Source: Salminus brasiliensis
Lineage: Eukaryota > Chordata > Actinopteri > Characiformes > Bryconidae
Assembly: GCF_030463535.1 (NCBI RefSeq)
Contig: NC_132894.1
Coordinates: 35,848,025 to 35,912,024 of the forward strand
DNA: 64,000 bases
Reading direction: 5' to 3'
The position numbers were made by a program, and so were the translations under genes. A model generated the notes under the pieces. The model did not search any database. It had not been told where the DNA came from and worked only from the letters and a program-made list of their open reading frames with translations. Below, piece after piece: positions 1 to 34,100 of the stretch. Position 1 is the stretch's first letter; each line of letters begins with the position of its first letter.

Positions 1-549
1 GTACGTCCTCTACATTCGACTGGGTAAGATATAGCCTACTTGAAATATTTGCTCTTGGGCTCCCCCTACAGTTGTGGGCTGTAATTCACTTGCACCCATG
101 CAGTAAATAAGCGCCCCCTCATGGACAGCTGTATACTTTTTGGACAAGCTGAGACAAGCTCCAGAAGCTTGATCTGAAAGTGGAGCAGCATGTGGGCTGA
201 GGCGGTAGAGTAATACTACAGGATATTACACTAATATGACTCTGGAGCTCTGGAGAGTGAACTAAATCCAGTATGAATCTACTATGTATGTGTGTAGTCT
301 TAATGGTCTGACAAAATCTCCAATCTGGCAGCTTTACAGGAGGAGGAAAAACCTTGCTTAACTTTGAATTAAATGGCTTTCCTTTGAATTTTATTAAAAG
401 TCATTTTGGAGCATTTCTATTGGTCCATTAATCATGAAATATGGACACAACATTAAGAAACAAAATTTTTTTTGTGTGTGTGATTGTGAAGATGTACAGC
501 ATGCAGGGTGTTACACATGATTATGTAAATTATTACGTATCTTCTACAG
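1..549 (+). other. dagla intron segment with two interspersed repeat fragments
   Basis: No coding signal. Bases 50-260 match (with divergence) blocks at 4068-4270 and, inverted, 35440-35735; shared phrases are ctccccctacag, ggacaagctgaga and an agcag..tgtgggctgaggc tail. Bases 335-440 share aggaggaaaaacct and ggagcatttctattggt with 15590-15870. Confidence 0.6.
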
Positions 550-24152
<23,603 letters not shown>

Positions 24153-24190
24153 GTGGCCCACGGACTGACCCGCTACCCTGCTGGTGTCGG

Positions 24191-25242
24191 TACACTACGG
24201 CTCACAAGTCTGGAATCACTGTTTACAGTAAAACCAGGATTACTACAGACACACTAACCTCATTTTCTTACTGTCGGGACGTTTTCCACTCTGAATGCAG
24301 TCTGCCTTGCACGTTGCTGTTACACATACGGCCTCTGCCACACGAGGGCGCTAAGCTGTGCCTCTATAGACATTGAAACACACTAGCGCTGCCGTACGGA
24401 TGAAGCTTTGCACAAAATAACGACCAGGAACACACGGCAAGTCTAATCTTAGCTCATGTTTACATTCATATTAGCATCACTGAGGTGTGTAGAGTTGCCA
24501 GATTTGCAGGAAGAGACAAGATGGCAAATATCTATTAATTTTGATATCATATCATAGATTTCACCATGATTTGATTTGAAAGTTACCCATGAAAATATCC
24601 AGGATGAATTTCTAATAAAATAAATGTCCAAAATGGATTTCTAATAACATTAATGTCCAAAATGAAGCTCTAATAATATTAATATACAGAATGATTTTTT
24701 TTTAAATAGCTAACATCCAGCATGAATTTCTAAATAAATAAATATCCAGGATGAATTTCAAATAACAGTAATGTCCACAATGAGGCTCTAATAAAATTAA
24801 CATCCAGAATGAATTTATAAAAAATAACGTTTTCCAATTTCCAATAAAATAAATACCAGAATGAATCTCTAAAGAATAGCATTAAAAATAGCATTAGAAC
24901 ATTATAAAAATAACTAATATCCTGGATGAATCTCTAATAACATTAATGTCCAAAACGGATTTCTAAAAAAAAAAAAAAAACCTATCGAGAATGAGAGTGT
25001 TGTATTTGAGTTTATGTATGAGTTTGAGTTTATGTATGAGTATGAGTTTATCTAAAGCCATAAAACATGGAAAGCATCACAGTATGTCTATATTTATTAG
25101 ATTGTCCTCAAAATCAGTTAAATATTGCATCTAAAAGCAGCTTCTAGTCACATCTCATCATTTCAGTCTGTGCTTCTGCTACATATCAACAATAATCAAT
25201 ATGAATATGACGAGTGATTCCAAACTTTTGAACGCTAGTGTA
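24191..25242. mobile_element. TIR-bounded element just after the dagla stop codon
   Basis: Left end tacactacggctcacaagtc tggaatcact; the right end reversed is tacactagcgttcaaaagtt tggaatcact. These are about 30-bp diverged inverted repeats of a Tc1/mariner-like MITE type, beginning 39 bp after the stop. The interior includes repeated 'aatgaatttctaataa..taatgtcc' units (24600-24960) and the first copy of the 25405 block. Confidence 0.5.
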
Positions 25243-25404
25243 TGTCACCCCCCCCTCCCCTTTAAAAAAAAATGAAAAAAGCAGTGGGTTCACTTTTATC
25301 GCTGTCTCGGACAAGCTTGTAGAAACCTGCATGCGTAGCAATGCGACCTGTCCAAGACGTCCAGGCCAGGGGGAGGCCGAGGGAATGGCGGAGAGCAGGA
25401 CCGA

Positions 25405-25702
25405 CCTCATTTTCTTACTGTCGAGACGTTTTCCACACTGAATGCAGTCTGCCTCGCGCCTCACTGTTACACATACGGCCTCCTGCCACACGGGGGCGCC
25501 GGGCTGCTCCTATAAAGACATTAAAAACACACTAGCGCTGCCGTGCGGATGAAGCTTTGCACAAAATGACCAGAAATACACATCGAGTCTAATCTTATCT
25601 TATGTTTACATTCATATTAGCGCCACCGAACCGGAGAGTGTGTGAAGTTGCCAGATTCACAGGGAGTTCCTCTCACAGGGGGGCGAGACAGGATGGCAAA
25701 AA
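25405..25702 (+). repeat. Second copy of the 24258-24530 block
   Basis: About 270 bp closely similar in the same order to 24258-24530: cctcattttcttactgtcg, cacactagcgctgccgt, cggatgaagctttgcacaaa, gtttacattcatattagc, gttgccagatt. Offset about 1147 bp. Confidence 0.85.
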
Positions 25703-25739
25703 GGGACCGCGCTCTTAAAGGGGGATTTACTGCCGTTAT

Positions 25740-25917
25740 ATCTTCATTTCTGCACAATTGAGAGTGGGTCTGATTGTAGAGAAACTCACTGATCAATTTC
25801 TTTACAGTGGTGGTGAATGGAAGCAGGAGTCGGTCGCCATGACTACAACAGATACAGCCCATAATTTATCTCCTATTCAAACCCACCAGTGAAGCTACAA
25901 CATGAGTCTTTTATGAA

Positions 25918-25954
<37 letters not shown>

Positions 25955-26310
25955 GGGTAAAATAGTGAATAGAAAATCTCCACTAATCCAGTTTTCTTTA
26001 GGGACTACTTTCTGTAGCCGCACTACACCCTGCAGCATGTATCCCTCCACCATTTTAATGATCTGGTTCTAAAAGCAGGTTCTAGAGCCGAACTCTTCTC
26101 AGAACTCTGGTAGAACAGTGTCTCAGGCATCAGGCAGCGTCTTCATCACCATTAGGTGAAGAACTTTCTGTGAGGAGCTTTTTGTGAGGCGTCAAACTCA
26201 GACCTCAGACGTCTGGTTCCATTAACATTCACCACCACTGTAAACGGATCTGACTGTAAGTTTTTTAAGAACTGAGAGTTTCACCCCAAACCCCGCTCTG
26301 AGTGACTCCG
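25740..26310 (+). repeat. Interspersed repeat family B, copy 1
   Basis: Contains ttatctcctattcaaaccca, tttagggactactttctgta, gcatgtatccctccaccatt, catcaggcagcgtcttcatc, plus an ATG/GAT microsatellite at 25919-25954. The same modules occur at 28095-28680, 29745-30030 and inverted at 54170-54720. Confidence 0.8.
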
Positions 26311-26329
26311 CTCACACCGTTTAATTATG

Positions 26330-27365
26330 CTGAAATTTTGAAAACGCGCTGAAGTTCCCCTTTAACAGAGAGAAGCGAGTGTGTGGAGAGCTGGAGAGAA
26401 GGTGACATTTCCTCAGGTTTTAACGGACAGAGTTGGAGAAAAGTGGGTCCTAATGAAACCCTAAGGTCAGAACCCAGATTTCTACTTTACATTTTTGGAG
26501 TGAAGATGATCTTACGTGCGATGTTCTGCTGAGCACACGCACGTACGCGGGCGGGCAGCACTCCAGACCGTGTCCGTTGGCGTGCAGGGGCCATTTCTGA
26601 TTTCTGATTTCTGATTGTGTTATGGTGTGCATGAGAAAATAATGAATGCCTATTTGTAACAATTAATGAATTCTTTGGACGTTTATTTACCATTGTTGAT
26701 TCTTCTGTACACACAAACACACATCTTTGATTTCCTTTGATCTTTGAAGTAAACCCTGCCAAACACACAGTACATAGGAACGGATACTGGAACCGGTTTA
26801 AAATCACATTAATGGAATTAATTTTATTTTATTTTATTTTTTTTTTGGCACAAGTTTGACCTGTTATCACTCATAGATCCACGGTGTAACAGTGGGATGG
26901 ACCGGATGGCGTCAGGCATGCACCGAACAGGAAAACCGCTCCGCCGCCCTTCCGAATCCCGTCTCCTCCTTCAGGCGAGACTGTCTTCATTAAAGCGCTC
27001 GCTCCGTTTCTGCTGAGCGCGGACTGGAGAAGATCACCACCTTCAACCAGATCCAGTAGCAAACTGATATTTTTTAGGGAGTCTCATCTGCATTTTTATC
27101 ATTTCTACTGTTGTTGTTATGGCTATATTACAATAATTGGTGGTTTATTATCATTATGATGAATATTTTAGTAACTGTTGCGGTTTGACTTGCCTTTTCT
27201 ATCATTTCTGAATGAAGTGTTTTCAGTTCAGGCATTTCTGCCTCTTGATAGCAGGAGTACATCTTGTGTCCGTGTGGGTGGAGAAGTACAGCAGTGGGCC
27301 GAACCTACAACTACTTCAAACCAAATATTAATACTGATATTAATACTCTTTATTTATTACGCACA
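26330..27365. other. Intergenic, nothing recognised
   Basis: Mixed-composition sequence with no convincing exon, RNA gene or repeat structure beyond a short T-run near 26821-26846. Confidence 0.5.
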
Positions 27366-27367
27366 TT

Positions 27368-27965
27368 TTACACACTGCAGTTATACAATACAGTTGTACA
27401 CTGCAGTGATGATTTCAGTTGTACAGAACCCTTACACGGCTGTTATACACTACAGCTATACATTAGTTACACACTGCAGTTATACACTACAGCAATACAT
27501 TAGTTACACACTGCAGTTATACACTACAGCAATACATTAGTTACACACTGCAGTTATACAATACACTTATACATGGCAGTGATGATTTCAGTTGTGCACT
27601 ACAGTTACACACTGCAGTTATACACTACAGCTATACATTAGTTACATGTGGCAGTTCTACACTAGTTATACACAGCTGTTATACACTGCACTGCAGTTAT
27701 ACACTACAGTTATACACTACAGTTATACACTACAGTTATACACAACCCTTACACTGCAGTTATACACTACAGTTATACACTACAGTTATACACTACAGTT
27801 ATACACAACCCTTACACTACAGTTATACACTACAGTTATACACAACCCTTACACTGCAGTTATACACTACAGTTATACACTACAGTTATACACAACCCTT
27901 ACACTACAGTTATACACTACAGTTATACACAACCCTTACACTGCAGTTATACACTACAGCTGCAC
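27368..27965 (+). repeat. 13-bp minisatellite
   Basis: Unit tatacactacagt and variants (cattagttacacactgcagt; cacaacccttacactgcagt) occur in arrays. The frames open through it (27178-27540, 27592-28077) encode only the repeat. Confidence 0.9.
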
Positions 27966-28094
27966 TGAGTTTATGCAGAAAGATACATTTCACACTGGGC
28001 TGGATCTAAAACTGAACCCCACACTATCATTGTCAGATTATAGAACACAAGTAGCTCCGCCCCCAAATGCAAATTAACTTTAAACATTTTTTTT

Positions 28095-28680
28095 AAGTTA
28101 GAGGGGTACTAAAGAACCCTTGTAGAACCCTAATCTATTTTGTGATGGTGTGGGATAGCCACCTTCTGGTTCCCTGAAAAACTGTGTCTGAAAAAGAAAT
28201 GTACGAGAACCTATTTAAAGATCCTTTACAGAACCGTTACACTGCATGGAGGTTCTCTACAGTACCAAAAAAGCTGGTTCTTTTAATATGGTTCTAAATA
28301 GCACTAATCTGACTAATGCAGTTTTCTTTAGGGACTACTTTCTGTAGCCGCACTACACCCTGCAGCATGTATCCCTCCACTATTTTAATGATCTGGTTCT
28401 AAAAGCAGGTTCTAGAGCCGGACTCTTCTCAGAACTCTGGTAGAACAGTGTCTCAGGCATCAGGCAGCGTCTTCATCACCATTAGGTGAAGAACTTTCTG
28501 TGAGGTGCTTTTATTATTAGAGCTTCAGACGTCTGCTTCCCTTCACCTCCACTGTAGAACCACAGCTCTGACTGGGGGAGATGATCTAGAACCTCCACTG
28601 TAGAACAGCTCTGACTGGGGGAGCTTATCTAGAACCCTGCGTTTCACACCAAACCCCACTCTGAATGAGTCTGTTTATGT
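28095..28680 (+). repeat. Interspersed repeat family B, copy 2
   Basis: Carries actaaagaacccttgtagaa, gtgggatagccaccttctgg and ttacagaaccgttacactgc, then the family core tttagggactactttctgta and the 3' doublet tctgactgggggag at 28571 and 28611. Confidence 0.8.
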
Positions 28681-28743
28681 TAATTTATTTATAAAGAAAT
28701 GTATCACAGTATGGATTATATATTTGGGTGTATTGTTACCCTA

Positions 28744-28780
<37 letters not shown>

Positions 28781-29242
28781 GTTTAAAGCCTACAGGGGCA
28801 AACACAGGCCTTCTGTAGGATGTTTTGGCTCTGGAAGGTCTCACTGCTGTACTCTTCGGGGTGGTTGTGTACAGCACTGTCTTTCTCATGTGATTCTTTT
28901 CTTTTCGGTATAAACCCTTATCTTATTTTCAGTCATTTAAGAAAAAGAAAAGAAGAAGAAAAGAATCCAACGGGACACTATCAAGAAAAATGGCTGTATC
29001 ATGTATCATAGTGATGACTTTTATCTGAAATCTATAGCTATATTGATATATAAATAAATATATATATATAAATATAAATATATATAAATGGGAACAAACT
29101 ATTTATCTGTGGATATTTTGCTGATTCAAGAAAATCAATGATGTAGCCATTGGTCTTCAGAAGAAACACATTTTCTTTCTATTGTTGCCAGCTACCTTAT
29201 CAGTCCTTACTTTTCATGAATGAGAATGTATTTAAGACCTGC

Positions 29243-29302
<60 letters not shown>

Positions 29303-29744
29303 TCAATACACTACCCTGCCTGTAAAAAATAAAACAGTACAGATTTCAGACTTACTGAACGCCGTCCTGCTCTTTATTTACCAGGTTCTTCATTAAAGGG
29401 CTCGTTCTCAGCATTTTCATTAAAGGGCCCGTCTGCTGGAAATCTGGCTAAATATAAAATATAACAGCCTGTAGATTTATATAGTTCAGTATGCGGACGT
29501 TGATAAAGCTCGTTCTCCAAAGCAGAGATGGAAATTGAGCTGCAGGAACAGCCCGTTTTTAATTCTCTGTATTTGTGATGTCACAAGAACGAGTGTATTC
29601 ACGTCCAGTTTATACGCCTATTCACACTACAGCAGTTTAGCCCCGCCCATTTGTAGTTCTATGTGCCTCAGCCCTGGTTACGCATGGTTAAGCATCCAAA
29701 TAATGCTTCTTTGAGTTGATATAGTTCTATATATATATATATAG
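28681..29744. other. Intergenic, AT-rich; (AC)n at 28743-28781 and 29246-29301
   Basis: No gene seen. An AATAAA at about 29327-29332 (gtaaaaaataaaacag) could in principle end a very long dagla 3' UTR, but nothing else supports that. Confidence 0.4.
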
Positions 29745-30030
29745 AACCATTGCCTTTACTAAAGAACCCTTGAAGAACCCTAATCCATTTTGTGATAGTG
29801 TGGGATAGCCACCTTCTGGTTCTCTGAAAAAAAAATGTATGAGAACCTATTTAAAGATCCTTTACAGAACCGTTACACTACAAGGAGGTTCTCTACAGTA
29901 CCAGAAAAACTGGTTCTTTGACATGTTCATTTAATATGGTTCTAAATAGCACTAATCTGACTAATGCAGTTTCCTTTAGGGACTACTTTCTGTAGCTGCA
30001 CTACACCCTAAAGGCAGCATGTATCCCTCC
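29745..30030 (+). repeat. Interspersed repeat family B, copy 3 (5' half)
   Basis: Repeats tactaaagaacccttgaaga, gtgggatagccaccttctgg and gtttcctttagggactactt; ends within gcatgtatccctcca. Confidence 0.8.
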
Positions 30031-31012
30031 ATCAGTTTAGCCCCGCCCATTTTGAGTTATATGTGCCTCACCCCTGACAGCTTTCTGTATGAAGCTCATT
30101 ACAATGCAGCCAATCAGAACAGAGCTCATTTAAATATTTACATTTTAATCTTAAAGACACAGTCCGTAGAATTCTGAGGGAAGAAGAGAGGGTGGGAAAT
30201 AAATGATGATTATGTTTTGGGGGAAAAAAAAAGAAAGAAAGGATGTAAACAAGAGGAAAATGTAGGATATATTATAAATTATTATATAATAATTAATGAG
30301 ATATATTTAAACTAATAAATACTGTACTGCAGTACATTAGTCTAAAACAGAGGAGGACTCTGTTATTACACTTAAAGGGCCCCTATCCGACTTATTTCTA
30401 CTATTTATTGTATTTTATTATTTTCCAATAATTTCCACACTCCACCCTCAGTACTGAACTGACTGTTTCTGTTACAGTGCCTTTAATACGGATATATGTA
30501 AATAGCCTGAGTTCTGATTGGCTGCTCTGCATTGTGCCTTATTCAGAAAACAGGCAGTTTGTGAAGTATATACTTTTAATATTTTAATTATTTCATATTT
30601 AATTATGCCCAGAAAATATATCTATGATGTGAGCTCTTTAATATTAGATATGTGTGCAGGATAAGAAAAGTGCTGAGAGGTTTAGACAGGCTGTAGTTCT
30701 AATTGTTTGATAGTTTTCTTCTTTATTATTATTTCATTACTCTATACTAGTACTATTTTAGTTTTTAGTTTATTTTAGTGGTTGAAGGAATAACTGAATG
30801 AATGGTTGATTATGTATATTTTAATATTACTTTGTGTTGTGTTATTATTTAGCTCATTATCATTGCTATTTTTAATGCATTCATTTATATTCTTGTTTTA
30901 CTGTGAGAGAAATGTTTTTAACTCCTTCTGAACGTATTAATAATCTAATTGTGCTTGTTGGTTGACCGAGTGCTCACTGTACCTCACTGTACGAGTAACA
31001 GCAGCAGTGTGT

Positions 31013-31181
31013 AAGTGCGCCGCCATTGCCGGCTGTTGTCCAGCAGGTGTCGCTGTGTGGCGCGGCTGCAGCCCGGAGCCTGGGTAGACTTTCCCCCAAA
31101 CACGGAGCTGTTTTCTCCCCTAATTCCAGCTTCGTCCCGCGGCTGTCATTTCTTTGTTTTTCGCCTCAGCACAACCAAGTA
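31013..31181 (+). promoter_or_regulatory. Probable arih1 promoter/5' UTR
   Basis: The sequence changes from AT-rich intergenic DNA to CpG-rich, and gcgccgccattgccgg resembles a YY1 site (core CCGCCAT), common at TATA-less housekeeping promoters. No TATA box is evident. The frame is open upstream of the ATG but shows no remembered Ariadne homology there. Confidence 0.4.
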
Positions 31182-34100
31182 ATGGACTCGGACGAGGGTT
31201 ACAATTATGAGTTTGACGACGAGGAGGAGGAATGCAGCGAGGACAGCGGCGAGGAGGAAGCCGAGGACGACACGCTGGATCTCGGTGAGGTGGAGCTGGT
31301 GGAGCCGGTGGTGGCCGGAGGAGAGCGGGGCGATTGCGGGGACAACGGCGGCGGCGGCGGCGGCGGCGGAGGAGGAGGAGGCGGCGGCCTGGGGGGCCTC
31401 GGGGCCGGCCAGGACGAGGAGGATTACCGGTTCGAGGTGCTGACCACCGAACAGATCCTCCAGCATATGGTGGAGTGCATACGGGAGGTCAACGAGGTGA
31501 TCCAGGCGAGTTTGGGCGGAGTTTTGGGCGACTTTGCGCCGGTGTGCGGTGCAGAGCAGCCCGGGGTTCACATGGGCCGCCGACTGCCGAGATCCTCGTG
31601 TGTATTAAAGCCACTGTGCTCCTTACAGTCACCGGCAGACTGAAGCGAGTGCCCCCAAACACTGATATATGACCCAAACACTCACTCTGCCCCTCTGTAT
31701 CGCTCGGGAGCTCCGGAGCTAATATTCCCCACTGGCCCGGTTAGCACCCCTGCTATGTAGCTAGCTGTTAGCTGCTAGCTGTTAGCTGTTAGCTGCTAGC
31801 TTCTCTTCAATGGGAGACGAACACTGGCCATTAAAACACAGCCAAGCATTGGCAGCTCATAAATCCACACGGTCCGAACCTTTTAAATCTTAAACATGTC
31901 ACAGATGCCGTGTGGAGTTTTAATCCATGCCTTTAATCGCAGCTTTATCCCCCGCACCCAGGCGCGCCTCTCCGCGTTAGCTTAGCATGCCCGCTAAGCG
32001 CGTATGAACGGGGTTCAGATGTAAATTTAACACGAATAAAGCAGCTTAACTCCGAAAAGTCTGGAGCTGCCGCATATTACAGAGTCCTGGCACACATCTG
32101 AGGTGTCCTACTGAGCTGCCACGCTGGGTAGCTGGAGGTATCTGTGAGCAAATGTGGCTAGCTATCTAGCTAGCTGCCTAGTCTGTTTGGTAGCATGTCG
32201 GCTAACAGTGACCCAGTTGGCTATCTAGCTGGAGCGCTCGGCTGCTTTACGACCGAACCGGGCCGGAGTTCAGGTTTCAGAGATTATAGAGATCATACAG
32301 ATGAATGTGGAGGATCTATTATATGAAATCAGGCCCATTTCTGCTGCTGGTGTATATATGAATAAATGAGACAGCTGATAGCAGAACCTGTCAAACCGTG
32401 TTGACCTGGGCTTCACTGCTATGTTCGCCCAAAGATACGCGGTTTTGACCCAAGACCAAGGCTAATATCCCTACTGATGCGTTTAACAAACACCCCTGTG
32501 CGTGTAAAAGGGTGGTTCCGATCATATGGACCCAACAAAGAACTAAAATAAGTTGACTGGGTCTAAAGCAGACCCAGTATTTTAAAGGGGCAGTCCAGCC
32601 GGACCTGTAAACCGCCTCCTCATGACGTAGCTTGAAGGTGGGAGGAGCTTTTGGCGCTGCGTGAAACGTGTTTCTACACTATACAGTGTGTCCAAATATT
32701 TGTGGACACCCCTTCCCTTCTAAAGCATGAATGCATTTAGCTTCTTTAAGTTGCACCTACTGCTGACACTCACACACACACACACACACACACACACAGC
32801 TGGTGGTGTAGTATCTGTAGAGATGCATTGCCAATAGAATAGGTCATTAGCTGTGAGTTATGTGGTCTCCTGTCAACGAGCATCTCTGGTGAATCTGAGT
32901 GAGATGTCTGACCAGCTTATTAGTGGTTCTGGACTGTAGATGTCACACAGGAACGTTCGCCGTGACCTTTACTGTGTTATTTTAACATTAGCTGTTAATT
33001 CCCTCGGTCAGCCAGTGTCCCGGGGCTGGATGCCTTAGGCCTGTCCTGATGACGACGCTTTCAACTTATTGTCATTTTTGCGGACCTCTGTAGTACCTGT
33101 CAGTTTATATATACAAAATAAAAGCTATACGTTGCAGCTATGCGTTTCTTTCCTGCCAGAGTTTCCTCTTCGTCGTGTCCGTATGGCAGTGGTCATGTTT
33201 GGCTTGGACTGTTGGCTACACTGCTGCCACGGTTTCCAGTGGTACTGCTCCGTTCTGTCTGTATTCGTCCAAAAACATGGACGAAACCCTGCCTCGTCCA
33301 CATCTGTATTTATTATTGAGCATTAGTGACCCTTAAGAGTAAAACTGCATTATTATGCTTTTATATTATTATAATAACAATATTATTATCATTATCAGCA
33401 GTATACAATGTTCTTAAGATGACTAATATCATTTATCACTGTTATTTCTGAGACAATAGATTATCCAAACAAGTTGTTATTGTCTCTGAAGATAAACAGT
33501 GTTCGATAAAACCCCATCAAATGTGAGCATGCTGTCTGGATGGAGTAAACAGCTTCTTGTAATTAGGGATGCACCGATCCGGCTTTTTCAGTTCCAATAC
33601 CGATACATAAACTTTGCATATTGGTCGATACCCAAAACAGGTCCAATGCCATTGTTAAAAATTAATAAACCATATACCTCACCATGTGGGAGAGACTTAA
33701 GGCATCAGGATTGACTTAAACAATACTTTACTAACTTTGTAAAACAAAATATAACAAATTAACACACAGATATAAATGTATTTAATTGCTATTAATGTGT
33801 CAACAAAATAAACAATTGTGCAGGACACAGCATTCAAATTCCAAATAAGAGTCAAAGTAAGTATATTAAAAAAAAAAAGAATATTAAAATTAATTGAATA
33901 TCAGCCAAAGCAAACAGTACCAGTCTTATTTTAAAATATTTAATGTAAACAATAAAATTCAAAATAAAATCTAGCAGTAAATAAGTAACCTGGTCAAATA
34001 TACAAGCAGTAATTAAATATTGCAAATATATAAACATTTACTGCAGTTTCACACCGACCAATTAAAGCGAAAGGATCGCTTCCATGTATCGGCCTAATTA

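Noticed and set aside
27592-28077. 161-codon Tyr/Thr/Leu/Gln-rich frame
   Set aside because: Encoded by the 13-bp minisatellite; no homology or splice context.
31026-31181. Upstream in-frame extension of arih1 from an ATG at 31026
   Set aside because: Vertebrate ARIH1 starts [11 protein letters not shown], which matches the ATG at 31182; the upstream part is 5' UTR-like.
31146-31571. 141-codon - strand frame
   Set aside because: Antisense shadow of arih1 exon 1, created by its GC-rich glycine and acidic codons.
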